A stretch of DNA of 64,000 bases, taken from Branchiostoma floridae. Lineage: Eukaryota; Chordata; Leptocardii; Amphioxiformes; Branchiostomatidae. This document shows positions 44,851-59,983 of the stretch, in pieces. The stretch spans positions 44,746 through 108,745 of the forward strand of contig NW_023365795.1 in NCBI RefSeq assembly GCF_000003815.2, in the 5' to 3' direction. Both the position numbers and the translations under genes were made by a program. The notes beneath the pieces are model-generated. The model ran no database searches. It had not been told where the DNA came from and worked only from the letters and a program-made list of their open reading frames with translations. The number at the start of each line of letters is the position of its first letter. The first letter of the stretch is position 1.

Positions 44851-45846
44851 AGGCCACAGACAGCAAGCTGGAGCATCATGGGTAAACTGATACCTGTCTT
44901 CTTTGAATCTTACCTCTTACCTCTGAATCTCTCCCTATCTTATATGTTAACATTTTTCTCACAATTCTGGTCAAAAGTTTTTGACTTACCGGTAGTTGTT
45001 CATCAAACTCATTGATCCAGTCTGTCTATCACGATAAGTTTAGCCAATGATGGCATGCTAAATACTATTGAATTTAGCAGTTGGACCAATGAGAGAGTGG
45101 TTTCATTTGTATGTTCTAACAGAAGTGGATGGGGACATGGGATCATTCTATTCAGGATAACTGTCAATACTACATATAACAGCTAAATTAACATATATAT
45201 AATGGCAGTGGATAAATATAAGCTCAAACAGAGTCTTGATACAGTCACACCTGGTCTGGGCACACCACCTGGCACAGTTAACCACTTCCAGTCACCACCC
45301 AAATTAGAACATCTTGTCAATTTTTACATTAACTCCACCCTACCTTCAACAATTGTTTTTATCTCAGTCATTTGAGTAATTACTGAATACAAGTTTGCAT
45401 CACCGTACTTAAAAAGATCATCAAATACCATGTACTTCAACTGCTGCTCATGACTGTACTTGAATTTGACATTCACCGCACTCCTCTGACAACGGGCGAT
45501 AAAAATGATGTAAGCCGAAACTTCCACTTCCTAATGTCAGCTGCATTAATAAATGAAAATATATCTGACATTTGAAACTAGGAAAAAGACCTTATATAAG
45601 TTGACACTTACGTTAATCATAAATAATTGACAGTGTCTGATGATCCAGAGTTGCAGAATTAGGCCATTTGTAATTCTCACCGTGGGACTGATTTTGGCAC
45701 ATAGAGTTGGATATGAAGCACACTTCACTGCCAGGTGGAATGACATTAATACTGAGTGGTATAAACCTTTATGTGTTCCACTGTGACTACTTATTAGAAG
45801 TACCAATCTGCAAGTTTAGGGTTGTTCCAGAAACATGAATCTGAAG

Positions 45847-46208
45847 TACTGTAAAACGGTAAATGTTAGCGATGGTTTTGTTACTTTTAATGACAGCAAA
45901 AAATATTATTCTGTGTTCTGCCCACCTATCCCCTTGTTTCATCTGCAAACTTAAAAGCAAACACTACGTTGTCTTTCTACCCCAAAATTAAATCCCTGTT
46001 CTCATTTACATTATTGTAAGAATAAAAATTGAGCTGCATGAAATCTGTTGTAACTTTAAGGGGTATAGAACTTGCTTAATGCTGTAAAGTCAAGTTTGCA
46101 GCAACTTTTCAAGCAGGGGAAAGGAGACATTTATGATAGGCACACAAAGTATTACAGAAAGTGGACCACAGACATAAAACCACCACAACTATTTCAAGAT
46201 TTACAGTA
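45847..46208. mobile_element. TACTGTAAAT-type MITE, copy 3
   Basis: The left end TACTGTAAAACGG...GATGGTTTT matches the reverse complement of the right end (TACTGTAAATCTTGAAAT...GGTGGTTT). Its inner part (45895-46040) is repeated at 46268-46399. Confidence 0.65.
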
Positions 46209-46267
46209 CTCAGCCAAGCTTAAATCCTTTTAGAGACTTCAGGATGTTTTCCATGTATTAAGTATGT

Positions 46268-46399
46268 ATCAAAAATGTTATTCTGTCTTCTGCCCACCTA
46301 TCCCCTTGTTTCGTCTGCAAACTTAAAAGCAAACACTACATTGTCTTCCTACCCAGTTCTCATTTACATTGTTGTAAGAATAAAAATTGAGCTGCATGC
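46268..46399. repeat. Duplicate of 45895-46040
   Basis: Both contain TTCTGCCCACCTATCCCC and AAACTTAAAAGCAAACACTAC and end in AAAAATTGAGCTGCATG. This copy lacks a short A-rich piece. Confidence 0.85.
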
Positions 46400-47303
46400 A
46401 AGTATGACTGCATGTGTGTAAAACAGTAAAATATATCTATCTATCACCTCTCTTCTGACCTCAATCTTAAAGATCATCTGCAAAGCGCCTGGAACAACTT
46501 AGTTTGCACACTTACACAACACACTGCGGCGGAAGTACCACAGAAGATATTGGAAATCTATCGCTGTTGGGCATGCTGCTTCCCACAGGGTTACAGAGAC
46601 GGATGATTATAACAAACCCTCCTCAGTTAGAGCGTCTTCAGCCCACCTAAAGACCTTATCGCCTCTCACAGAGACAACGGAGCAAGTGGGCTCGTCTACA
46701 ATGCCTCGTCTTATTGCTTTGCCACAAGCTGATGTAACTGTGATTCATCCTCTAGAGAATTTAACCACTAGAATCTGTTCATTAATGAACAGCATAGCAT
46801 CTTAATCTACATTTCTGTGTGGTCTAAGTTCCTTTCAACTAAACGTGTGGCATACTCAATTACCACAACTTTAATCTCCATGCAAATGTTGGGGTGAGAA
46901 ATAGTGAAGTTTTCTGACAGGCCAGTTTTTTGACAGACTTTCACCCCTCCATTGCTGAAACTGGGCACCAGGAGGGGCAGTTCTTTCAAAATTGCTGTCT
47001 TGTAGGATTAACCTTAGAACCTGCAGCTGAAGGCAACTACATTGGATCTGCTTAATATGCTTTCTTGCTATTTTGGTATTGTAACAAATTCTTCCCATTG
47101 ATATTTTGCCCTGGTGCTTATACTTAGCCCATTATTTTTGTCCTGAGGAAAGAGGCATATGGTCATTGAATTTACCCACATGATGAAAGTGTTCACAGAA
47201 TAATGGACAAACTTTCTTGTGTAATGAAAAAAAAAACAAGTAGAGAGGAGAACAGATAATTAAACAAATTATAATTAACGCTAGTTCACCTTTATCCGTT
47301 GTG

Positions 47304-47466
47304 TAACCTATATCCGTTGCTTTTAAAAACATGGTATTTAGGGATATCGCCTCAACAGACTTTGGTTTAAGATTGCAACATTTTCAGGACATTGCAGCTT
47401 AAAACTACCATCCGTCGACTGTATGTGTCTAAATGCACTGTTTTGAAATACAACGGATATAGGTTA
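47304..47466. mobile_element. MITE with 16-bp perfect inverted ends
   Basis: TAACCTATATCCGTTG at 47304-47319 is the exact reverse complement of 47451-47466. Further CCGTTG/CCGTCG motifs lie just outside and inside. Confidence 0.7.
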
Positions 47467-50400
47467 AAAATTTGTTCTGGATAATTTTTCCAGCTTTGGT
47501 GAAAAAATCCTACATAAGGGGCATTGAGTCAAACCTAGACCCATGTTATCTATTCTAGTCTCTGTGCGAATTGTAATAGGTCACAAAAATTGATTCTATA
47601 AGTTCTCCTCTCTCTTGCATGGTTGGCTGATACATGTTTTTTGTACCAATAATGATAGGTGGTGTTTGATAAATGCTCTGAGTGAACAAAACCTGCCAAT
47701 ACTACAAGACGTGAGGAGGTGGCGAGCACAGCCTTTGCCTTCTATCATCAAGCTATGTGGGTCACGTCAATAAGTACATGTAGGCTTTGATGAAAAATAG
47801 GACCCTGATTTCACAGAGGCTCCTCACATTTACTTATCCCACTGTAACAGGATTTGAACTACTTTCTGGTACAAAAGTTAGGTTTCATTCTTCTGCGTCT
47901 CAATACATGAACTCATTGATATACGGTCAAACTGTACAAGAAGACCACTCAGGGGACCTATAAATGGAGGATATATGGACAGGATTCTTAATTTTAATGC
48001 TTTTGTCAATAATCTAAGGGACCACCAAAAATGTGTCAAATTGGCCAAGTGGTCCTTATTCATAGGTGGTCACTTGATGTATAGGTTTGACTGACTGTAC
48101 ATGTATGTACTGAGGCAGGTGGTCATTCTGTTTTCCGTTGTCTCTACGACTAATATGTATATTGTATGCTATGCTACACAGAATATTTTGAAGGAACATT
48201 CCTTAGTAATTCATTTCATAACACTTTGAATATCTGCGACTCAAGCAGTCTGAAAATGCAATAACCACAATAATCATAGATTTACAATACAGTTACAGCT
48301 GAGTCAATGACTATGTCCTTGATTGCACTGACCTAAAATGACTCCCATGATTATGCAGAAGCAAGCAAATCTCATAATGTCAAATCAATAACATATTGAT
48401 TGGACTAAGTTGCAATCAATACCTTCCTGGATGTATAAGAACCAACCAAGCATGAAAATCAACCATACTTCTGTTTATGAATAAATACATTTCTGTTTTC
48501 TTTCTTTAAACTTTTCAATCCCTCACTGATGACATTCTGATTTCTATGTGTTTCAGGCAACATTTTGAGGGGAAACGAAGTACATGTAGTAATATGGACC
48601 AACTCAACCATGGACAGCACGAAAATTGACTCGAGCTGCCCATGGAAACAAGGGCAAGATGGACCGTTTTATCAATGTGTAACAAGTGACGCATATACAT
48701 TAGGTTGTTGTGCATAACTCTTGCTACATAAGACGTAGTTCAGCTTTGATAAATATATAAAGAAAAGTACTAAGACCTATGTCAACATCTCTATTTGACC
48801 TTGACAAATTTTCATTAGCCTCTTGACCTTGTGTGGCTCCCTCCCAAGGCAAACAGCAGCCAAGAAGAATCATGTGAAGTCAAGTTAGGGTCAAGCCAAA
48901 ATGTGCAAACAGCATTTTATGTTTCTTGATCTTGACTGTCCCCTTTCAGGGTAAGAAATATTCAGTCGAGCAGTTGAACCTTGCAACCATGTTTTGTTTG
49001 GCAAACCTAGTTACAAACACAGGTAGCATGGTACCAGCAGAGTTTACATCCTTTGCATCTGTCTACATGTACTTACTAAGTACAACACCTAACAATTAAT
49101 AGGCAAAAAATTAAGGTATTGGAACTGGGGTAACTTGAAAGTTGATTTGGCGTATAAAGGTTCCCCAGCAGGTAGCCTGAGAAAATTACAGTATTACGAA
49201 CCCTGCCCTACCTCTAACCGGCTCTTTCAAATGGTCAAAATGCCCACCAACTATATATTTAAGTCTCATTGCTTTATAAAACCAGGAAAATAATCAATTT
49301 GAGTGCAAAACTATCTAAACTGTTAACAGGGAATTGCTTTCAGAGGGCAACAGCCAATTTCACCCCCTAAATTTACAACACCCCCAGCAGCAAATCTGCT
49401 GACTGCATAGCCACAAAAAGTTTCAGTTCTTCATTAGAATGTATAACTTCTCCGCCTCCATTGTTTGAAAGAGACGCCCCTGTAGGCATGATAGCAAGGT
49501 AACCGTAGACCTCCCCACTTATGGTAAAGTCGATTTGCCTATCAGATACAGTCAATACATTCTCATTACTTCACAGATGGGTCTTTGTTCACTCGGCTTC
49601 ATTCCTCACCTTCAAGGGGAATGCCCACCTGGCTTTACGACTTTGCAACCATCTCTACTCAATATTGATTCTAGCATGGAGAAATCGGAAACTTCTCTCC
49701 ACTGTCAGAAGAGCTTTAAAACTGACTGCATTATAATCAGTGCAGTAATGAAAACCAACTGGCCAAGGAGAAACTTTTTGACCTTAAGTTTAGATTAATG
49801 TGTTTTAGAAACCATTAGAAGGTACCCATTAGGAGAAGAGACAGATGTAGGTAACCTATTTCTTGGAGAAGTTTTCAGCAATGAGCAGATCAATTCTACT
49901 GGAAACATTAACTTTTTATTCCAAAATAGCACATCCTTGAAATGTTTGAAAGTCTGGTATAGTGGTTTCTAGAATTGGCAATATCTGTACAATTCTTACA
50001 TGTTTAGATTTTAACTTGCAAGACTGCATGAATATTACAACAGCTCTATTCAAAACATTAACATATATCAAAGAATGATGCTAATTAAGTCTGAAGGTCT
50101 TGAATAATTCAGGAAATGTCTAGTTTACACAGTCTTTGTCCCAGTCCACAGCTGTGTGTGATTTCTTCCAGCAACAGCACGCTACAGTAGACCAGTCTTA
50201 TGTCCCCACCAACTTCCATCCAAACACTCAAACTCTCCCAACAGCTGCTCTTTTATCAGTTGAACAATTAATTTTGATCAAAAGCTAGAATCAGTCTACT
50301 AAAACGTAGAACCAGGATAATCCTGAAGAGTGGATGATCACCTTCCTTACACATCAGTCATGAGTGCCTGAACAGCAAAAGAAGGAATGACAAGATAATA

Positions 50401-50973
50401 TACATTGTTTTACTATATCCTTACCTTTCTAGATGTTAATTGGATAGAAAGCTTTCAGATAACCATTCTATAGTCAATGCTTCTCCTTCCAGACATTTTC
50501 AAAAACAGTCTAAAACTGTTTAGACCACACTTGACTTTGGGATGTCCTTCAAAAAACATAAACTGCCGTCCCAGAAATGAAGTCCATGCAGCCATTAAGC
50601 ATCTATCACTCCCATAGCGGTGGGGATGGCTTTGTGGCCACTCCATAAATGTTTCCATAAAAGACTCATACCCATAATCTTCTCAATTTTCAGATGTAAT
50701 CTTAAGTACTAACAAAAGATGAGATTCAAAGCTATATCAATTGAAGGGCTTAAAATATCCACCTGCAACATGAAATTGGCAGAGGAATATTTCAAATTGC
50801 AGGTCAAAATATATACATGAAACTATGAAATAACTTAGCAAAATCTAGACTGAGTATGGTGAATCACAACTTAACTGTATATGCACTACATAACAGCATT
50901 GCTGGAAGCAAAAATGTTACTTTCATTTTGGTATTGTCATGAGTCTATTTGACTATACTATAGGTAAACCTGT

Positions 50974-51170
50974 TTCTACTTTCACAACACCTACCGTGCC
51001 ACAATGAATTCAGCACCTGGGACAGGTCCATGGATGGACACTGCTGTTGTGAAGAAGAAATTTTGCTTTGGTTTTGTTTTGTTATAAGTATATCTTGTTT
51101 GTACTTTCATGACACCTGCGGTACCACAATGATTTCAGCACCTTGGCCAGGTCAAAGCTAGTATGGATGG
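50974..51170. repeat. Diverged 125-bp tandem duplication
   Basis: The phrase CTACTTTCACAACACCT...CCACAATGAATTCAGCACC near 50976 recurs near 51101 with about 80% identity by eye. Confidence 0.6.
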
Positions 51171-51665
51171 ATGCAGCATATTCTTCAATCACCTTGTCGT
51201 CATGCAGTGTTAACTCATCTAAAGCCACATAATGACTTAATTTTATGGATGACATCCTCTGGAAACCCTAAACCTGATGAAAAAGAAAAGACTGGCAAAA
51301 AATGTCCACAACTTCTATTTTGAGTGATCACGAAATTTACACAAATCACGATATAGCAAATATTGAATCCTTTGTTCTTATCCACCCCTTACAGAGACTA
51401 TCCTTCTTATAAGAGTTATTTTGATTGTCTGAGGAACAATAAAGGACACAGCTGGTTAATCACAGTGGTGGTTTATCAGTGTTACGTGCCAGTCTATTGG
51501 ACTAAACTTCACAAGCCTTAACTCATTAGAGGTAAGTTTTAATCAATGGGTGCACCATTGTAATTCTGGCACAGAAGATCATTAAAGTATTAGTGAGAGG
51601 AATTGTCCCTGGCAGAGATAAGCACCTGGGAAAATTACTTTCCTCAGTGCCAGTCATTTGTGCAC

Positions 51666-51818
51666 TACAGTAAATTCATTTATTTTTGTGTTTTAACGTT
51701 TACAATTGAAACAATTCTGTACTACAGTAGGAATACAATACACATATTCATGATGTCATAATATCCAAGAGATCACCACAAAAATAAAATTAGCATGGAA
51801 ATTTCAAGATTTACAGTC
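51666..51818. mobile_element. TACTGTAAAT-type MITE, copy 4 (diverged)
   Basis: The left end TACAGTAAATTCATTTATTTTTGTG resembles the reverse complement of the right end (ACTGTAAATCTTGAAATT...TTATTTTTGTG). Confidence 0.45.
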
Positions 51819-54639
51819 AGTCAATGCCAGATGTGCTGACAGCAGAGGGTAGCAACTGCGACGATAAAACTGCTGCAAATATTTCATTACTTACAATACC
51901 TCCCTACTGTCGCAGAACATTGAACCACAGCACCAGGGGGCCGTGTTTTTGTGCCAGGAGTATACCATCTGCTCCTAATTTACTGCGCAGAATTACAAAA
52001 CAGATTTTACCACCAGGGTTTCCACACTCAAGTACTTAAGAACAGATTGCTGGAGGACAGAGACTGACTCAGCAATGGGTTCTATGCTGTGTGATGCATT
52101 AGCATTGTCTCTGTGAGATCTGGGAAAGCTGCTATCAGAAACAGCGCCATTCCCAACCTGCCCCAGACATAGGAGGCTTAAGAAATCATCTCAAGTTGCT
52201 AGGATGGGACATGATACGGTGATGTCCCTGGGCATACAACATAGCCATAGTGTAATGTAGACAGCCATGTAACACCTGTAACTCACATTTAGATTCCAGG
52301 TAATGCACAAAGCTGTAGTCGATGATATATTTTCTTTTGTTTGGGAGTTGAACCAACACTCCAGGATCAACCTTGCTTGTAATGGTATACTTCTTTACAC
52401 ATTTTTCTGCAAATTCACCAAACATTGGTCCTTTTGCACAGGATAGATTTTCATCATCTTAATACAATACAGTAGTTCTAAACCATGTAGCTGTAGCTGC
52501 AACTGCATATGTTGACAAAAGTTTTTATTCAACCAATACTCTTCTGTCTGAGCATGATGTATCATGTTTCCTTCAAACCCAGCATTTGTCATTCACACCT
52601 TCATGACCATATAAAGAATTTTTCAGTGTGGAGGTTTGGAGAATTTTTAAAAATTGTGTATTCTAAGGCTCTTTGAAGGGGAAAATTACTGTCAGACAGG
52701 TCACAGCTGCAGCCCGTGGCAATGGGTGACCTAGTACCATCCATGGTCAATATGAGTTTTACTCTTGTAAAAGAATCTGCTTCCCTGGGTAAGTGGGCAT
52801 ATGGCTGAAGAATAGGGTGGTGGGTACCAGTATGGTGTACCAGGACAAAATCGTTTATTCTTGTTGGACTAGTCCAGAAAAAACAGACCTGAAAAAAATC
52901 AATGGAGCAGATGTTGGACCGATCTTCTGGACCTAGACCGTACCTGTACTTAAATTTCCTGTACCTGTACCCACCCCTTACCACTGGTATTTTACACTCT
53001 GAGACTAAATCTGGCTCTAAGAAGGGCTTACATTATCAGTCAGAATCCACATCAACTCTACCCTTGATAACTGTTGTCTGAGTCTGTAGCTGTGTAATCT
53101 ATACCAACAGCTTGTAGCAGAGGCTGATTTCTACACTTTATCTTCCCAATGCCTTGCCATTTTCTTATGGAGCACCGCCAATTCAAAGAGAGGGTGCTCA
53201 GCCCAAATCCCCGTCTTCACTCCTTATTGATTAGCTCAAAATGTTTTAGGTCTACAGAGCCTCAAGCCAAAAATGTTTGTACAATTTTCTGGCCGGTTAC
53301 CTTGTATTGATTCCATTGCTGACCATGTTTTCCACGACAGGCTACCTCTAATAAGTATTGATTCTTGCAGCTTGCAGTTATTAGCAAATTCTATACATAA
53401 AATCAGGCTGTATATCTAATATCACCTGGGGTACCATTCAGCCTATAGGGTATGGTAATGCCAAGAGTGAAGTATGTGAAATAGTGAATCAGATGTATTG
53501 AAAACACTTCTGTAGGAATGGCCCATGAAGAAATTGGGGAGGGGGTATAAAGGAGAAAAAGATAGCAAACCCCCAAATAACAGTAATCATCTTAAGTTCC
53601 CTTTTCCTAATTCTAAATTGATGAATTAAAACAAAAGGATTCATAACAAATAGATTCTTTCATCCAAACCATCTTTTTCTTGCTTGTCAGTGGCAACATC
53701 CCAGCAGTCTTTTTCACTGATCTTCTGTCATTCATATACATTAAAGACTGAATCAATATCCACCCATTTGTGTCCAAACTCCTGTGCAGAAATCTTCAAA
53801 GATTCAGTTGATCAAAGAGGCAATGTTATAGCAAAGCTATGGTGAACAGCAAGGCAGCGAAAATTACTATATCATAAGCAAGCTAACAGCTTTAATATTA
53901 CCTTGTATTTATTCTGTGTTTATGGTCTGTTTCATGGATCTGTATTAGTGGGGATCTGACGGAGGCTTATTAACCATTTAGGTCACCATCACACAAAGAG
54001 GTGGACCTACACAAGGATCTAGCTGATTAGCGCATGAGACAGACATAAAAGGTATACAGCCCTGTGAATAACGTCGATGACAAAATAACTCTAGCCGCTA
54101 ATCAACTGCAAGCCTCTCATCCGAACAGTGTGTCACAGATCTGCTGACTCGATCAATATGGAATGGGGGGAACGGTCGATATTCCATTTTCATTCGGGAG
54201 GGTAACGTCCCATTTGGGAAGAATCGACCGGTGGCTGTACATGTGACACTGCAATTCTGTGATAGTGGTTCACAGTTCCCTCCAGAGAAATGGGCTGTGA
54301 TATACCATACCACAAGCTGGGCAAAGATATGAAGCATTTTATAAACCACAGAAATAAAATGGTAAGATTGTGATAAAGTTGAATGCATTTAGAATTTCTT
54401 CTTGTTTTTTGCCTTCCGGCAAAAAGCGTTTTACACTTTGTGGAATCCCAGTTTAACGCAAACATGGGAAATAAACATCTAAGCAGTACAAAACAGAGAC
54501 AAAAACATCATTTTGATGGCATAATTTTGCATTATCATATACATTTGCATAACAGCGACCAGTGGACTTTCGTTGTTCTTACCTAGAGTCATATCACTTA
54601 GATTTCAGCACCAGGGACAAGACCAATATGTTGCATGTA

Positions 54640-54750
54640 AACATTAACATGTTGGGCCCAGAATCAAAGCTCCTGAGTTTAATTCTCTTACTTGCTCCTG
54701 ATGTTGTGCCCTTTGGAAAATCACTTTACACTACCTTCCTCATTTTACTC
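54640..54750 (-). repeat. SINE-like dispersed repeat, copy 2
   Basis: In reverse complement it reads CTTGAGTAAAATGAGG, GTAAAGTGATTTTCC and AAAGGGCAC, then a degenerate B-box-like segment, parallel to 41340-41450. Confidence 0.4.
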
Positions 54751-57700
54751 AAGCAAAAATGAGCATCTCTAGCTGTGGCTCTGTCGTCCCTCGGGTAGGA
54801 TGTTATATGGACATACTGTGCTTAAAGATTGCCACACCTGGAGCAACTCTAAGTACCCACCACACTTACTGAAAACCAAGTCTTTGGGTCTTCAAAAGGT
54901 ACTATTAATGTCAATCATTCCACAAAATGTGATAAATCAAAATAAACAAATGAAAATGAAAAAGCAAATCATACAAAAACAACATACTGTAAGTCTGTTG
55001 GGCAACAAGTTTGCCCTCTTTGTTCTCAAACAACTTTCCTGTCATGTTGCAACCAACTGAGAGGACAGTCGATATTCATTTCCACCAGTCTGAACAAATT
55101 CTTTCTTTCCTTTATTAACGACAGGACAATCAAACCATCTGGGTTCTCTGTGGGAGAAATTGATCGGAACTAACGTCGAAATAATCCCATCTCGGCATCT
55201 CTCTCCTGGGGTGACAAACGGCGCAGCTTTGTGCGGAAGACTTAAGATGAACAGATGGGCTCGGACTCCGACTGATTTTCGATACAGATCTATAAAGGTA
55301 TATACTGTCCCAAAGATAATGGGGAGGCAGTATTGACTAGCTAAATCTTTCTCATAGTAATAAAGATTGTTTTTTGTCATTCACCTACCATCATGTTGAA
55401 ACAAAAACACAATTGTAACTGCCCCGGTGACGTAATAACCTTGATACTTCTGCATTCTATTCAATTTGGGAAAAGCTTTGTTTGAATGAATCAAATTCCT
55501 AATGACAGTGTTCAGCTTCAAAGTATTTTAGATGCTGTTTGTATCAGTCCACATGACATTTGTGTAATTCTGCATTTTAAACACTGCTACATGAAGTTAA
55601 ACTCAACAAGAATTCTGTCATTTGGATATCATTGAATCTTTGCTGGATGGAAGGAGTCTGATTACTAGATATCAGGTGAAATTACATGCTGAGGCACCAT
55701 CAGCGATGAACAACGTACGTAACACTAGGAGCGAGTAAATATGAAACCGAGGATCTTCTAATCAGGCTGTGGAGTGAATGTACACCATGGCCAGGGAATT
55801 GTTCAAGTAGTCTATGTGTGTGACTTATGTTGCAGATAATTGTGAATAATGTGAGAAATAAAAAGTGACAGGACTGTCTGAATATGAATATATCATCCAT
55901 TACTGATGCTGCATATTGCAATATTGTCAGTGCTGTGTTCCTTTAGTCTTGGAATTACAAGACACTCAAGACAGAAACGCTAAAAACAATACTTTACTCC
56001 CCAAATGGCTGTTTATTATGCAAACAGGAATGACAACCAGAAACCATAAGAATAAAATTTAGATTCTCATTCATTAACTTGGATGTTATTGATCTCCACA
56101 GGAAATGAAAGACTGGTCCTCATCTGTTGCATTGTGGGTTCATTTGGTATGATAAAGAAAACATGAACCCGGCGACAGGTCAGAATGGAGATTTATGTTT
56201 GTACTTCGACATCCTTCAGTTCCCATGTGACCTTTGACCTCAATTTTGTTTGAAGCTGATTGGTAGATTTTCATGGTGATTTGTAAAAGTCAGATGTGAG
56301 GAGCTTGGTCCTTATAGAGACATCTATGGGACAGTTAAAGGAGAGCTTAAAAAAAATACAATGTTATTCAAGATTCTGAACAAACACAGGGTCACGTTAT
56401 ATCTAAAAGGACAAGGGTAATTTGGAAATCTAATTAACTTTACTGGTGAATATTGCTTTAATGGTAAAAATAATGGGAGAAATAAATATGCCGTGAGATG
56501 GGGAGGACTCTCTCAATTGGCATACAAATGTTAACTACACTTGAAGAGTAACAACATTTGAACATAAATCTTTTCAAAATTCTCACTGCATGTGTGTGTT
56601 GCCAAATACCAAATGAGGTGTGTTAACACTATATTTTTGTTGTCCTCCTTTTATTTTCAATTCATTTTGACAATTTTTTTCAGTTTACTCCTAAGAAATT
56701 TTCAAAAAGCTCCCCAAAATACTGACAGTCAAGAACAGGCTAAGACATCTATTCCATGGGCCAGGACCCAAATTTCACATATTGATACCCTCTAAGGTGG
56801 CAAATTCTCTCTGTGATTCTTGAATAGTAAGATCTATGGTATACATTTTGATGTGATAGCTTTTCTGGTATGTTAGCTTTATACTGACTATCAGCCTCCA
56901 AATCTATCCCATTCTAAATGATTCAGGGATTTCATGTCACATGGACTAATCGGACTAATGACCAAGATGAAAACATAACCTTGAAAGCTGAGCAACCATC
57001 ATGATCCTGTGGCATCAATGCCGCACATCAATCCTTAGTCTCGCACCACAAGCTAATTATGTGTTTAATGCAAGGGTAGAAAGTGTAATCCATCACAGGG
57101 TCTTCCTATTCGAGATGAAAGCAGGGCTGAAAATATTTCCGGGCCCACCCTTGCCCTCCCGACGTGGTATAAGCGGTCCTGTGAGCACTGGCCCGTGAAA
57201 TAAGATGAAGCTGAATCCAAGATCAGCCTGGATCAATCAACCCAGTAAGAAGGGTCAAATGGATCTGGTTATCTTTCACACTTTTTAGTGCAGGGATTTA
57301 GAAGCCAAGGATTGGCAAAACAAATTTAATAATTTGTCAGATAGCTTACCTACAACAGTTGTAAATGCTGTAATTTTGTAGCAAGGGGAAAATGGAGTGT
57401 TTGTAGTTGTTTTATGTTCCCCGTTAAAACAATATGATAGGCGGGCTGCAGATAGAACCAGCATTTTTGTGGTTAAGGGCACTGCAAAAACCATAAATAT
57501 CAAACAAAACATGTCAACATTTCCCTTTAGCGTCAATAATTACGGTTATAATGGGGAGGAAGAAGACAAGCTGGATGCCGGAGACAGACATTTAAGATGA
57601 TAAGTAGTGGTAATGCATTGAAGATATTCAATATAGGAAAGTACAGTATTTGAGGGGCAAATAGCTTTTTCATCCAAACTCTGAGAGTTATCTTAGTTAT

Positions 57701-58907
57701 CCTAGGGAAATCAGTGTACTGCATTTTCGAATACAGAATAACTGGTTCAACAGACAGACATAGAAAGTGCCAACTCTCATTGAAACAAAGGAATAAAACA
57801 AAAGATGGTCATAAAAATCCTGTTGGGTGAAAACATTATTGTGAGAGATATCTACATTTACTGTATACAAGATTCAATACTGACAGTTCATTCAATCCTG
57901 ACAAAGTCTAAGCCACTGTCAAGACACTGTATTTGCTGAGTTCTGCATTCTTTGATTCTTGACAGTACTTGATTTAGACATATAAACTTGAATATATTCT
58001 TACATTTCTTTCTTCAAGGATGCCAAATTTTAACTTCTGGCACACTTTGCATTAAGATGTGTGTTTGTTTGGGTGGAGATCATGTAAATATAATGTCCCA
58101 GCCCTCCTATGGTTCAGGTTGCCCTCCAGCCTTACAGCGATCATACCCACAGTCAGGTTGTTACATCCGGTGATATAGAACACCATGTAATATTTTCTAT
58201 GAACTTTGCAAACTTAACTTATACTGCACATTCATGTTATTTATGGTGTCACTGACAAAGGTGGGACAGGGTTTCCAATTTCCTGAATACTAATAGAATC
58301 CTCTGAATAGGGAGGACTTGTGTAACTTTTGTCATTACTCAGCCCAACCAAATCATGGCTCACATTACAGCTTTCAGCTCTGCTATAGAAGAAATCCATT
58401 TCATTGCCATCTAGTATTACAGATACACATAAATCTGAATGACATTGTGTAATAGAAAGGTGTTACCAAAATGATCCTAACTCCTCTAGAGGACTTTTTT
58501 CATCTCCCCTAAGAATAATGTGCCAAATTCCTTTCTAAACCCATGTGGCAAATGAATTACCTTTAAAACTCAAGTGTTCAAACTTAATCAATCCCTAATT
58601 AAGCAAGCTAATTAAGAAATAGATTTTTCTAATGGCATCAGTCTCAGGGGCCAAATAACACAAAGATGGCATCTGGTAGTGACATATGAATCTGGCATTT
58701 ACATTTTGATGGCTAATCAAGCCATCGATAATGAGGTTATGCCAAAGGAAGCTGATGAACCAAGTGGTTTTGTTATGTAACACTTTACGGCCAGCTTAAT
58801 ATGACTTCAGAGATAAAATCAACACCATTTCATAGCTGAACTGGTGCAAGCTATGTATAGACCATGTTAAGTTTCGATTACATCATTCCAATTTGACTTC
58901 AACATTC

Positions 58908-58965
58908 TGTGGCCTTGTGGCTAGGACGGATGACTCAGAAACTAAAGCCTAAGATCCTGAATTTC
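58908..58965 (+). repeat. tRNA-derived SINE-like relic
   Basis: GTGGCTAGGACGG resembles an A-box region, and GATCCTGAATTTCAA some 40 nt on resembles a decayed B box. No functional tRNA cloverleaf is apparent. Confidence 0.35.
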
Positions 58966-59570
58966 AAAATATAGTACCTACTACACAGGTACTGATTGGA
59001 CCCTGAAAATTTCAGCATTAAACCTAGTTTTGAAAAAAGACTGCATCACACAGAAATCAAAAGATGAGTAGGCCATTTCTGGCTTTATAATACAGCTAGT
59101 GTCTTACTATACGATTTTAGAGCTTTGCCAGTGGTCGAAGATCACCGAACACCATCAAATGGAATAGAATAAATTCTGGGTAGAAACAGCTTGCCAAACA
59201 AGAAGGTGAGCTTCAAAGGACATTTTTGGCAGGATCACAGTCAGTGACTTCTCAGTTACTTCGCAATTTTAAAAGTCAATGGTTGCAGGTCACTGAGCCA
59301 CATCAAATGTGATAGATTTTGGGGAAAAACTGTAATCCACTCACTAGCAATTTTTAACTTTGGTGACCCTCTAGCAAAAAACAATTTTGTTAATAGGTTG
59401 TCAACTGTATGACATTGGCCTTAGGCATGTAAAACCAGAGGTCCTCTGTTCAGTGTGCATTTCAAAAAGACCTGGATCCAGGAATCTCCCTAGAAAAGTA
59501 AACATGAAAGATAAAATTCGTCTCTTTCATTCCTGTCATGCTCTTTAGCAAGATAAATTGGTTAATATCC

Positions 59571-59572
<2 letters not shown>

Positions 59573-59610
<38 letters not shown>
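59573..59610. repeat. (AT)n microsatellite
   Basis: An uninterrupted run of about 19 AT units. Confidence 0.95.
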
Positions 59611-59614
<4 letters not shown>

Positions 59615-59983
59615 GTTACAAAAGTTTTTGTTTCATTTCTCATGAGAACCTGAGGCCAGTCATTTTCAAGAAACTGAAACTGTATCTGAATTTATCTGCT
59701 GGAACAATCAGCCCTTTGGTGTCACATACTGTAGTTTTGCGGGTATGCAGGGGTGGCTGGTTCCATTACTGCATATCATCTGTCACACCTTAGCTGTACA
59801 GACCTTATACCATGTGGCACCTACAATTTTGCAAAGCAAGGATTTTAGTCTCCCCTAAGGCCATAACACTTAATTTCCTTGGCTCTCAGACATTCAGAAG
59901 GAGGGCATGAGGAAAACAGAAGACTGGTTGGAAAACGCTTATCTGACTAGATTTACTCCTTCCAACTTTTTCTACCATCAGGT

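Noticed and set aside
49373-49555. 60-codon minus-strand open frame with protein-like composition
   Set aside because: It is short and isolated, with no domain recognised and no splice context checked in support.
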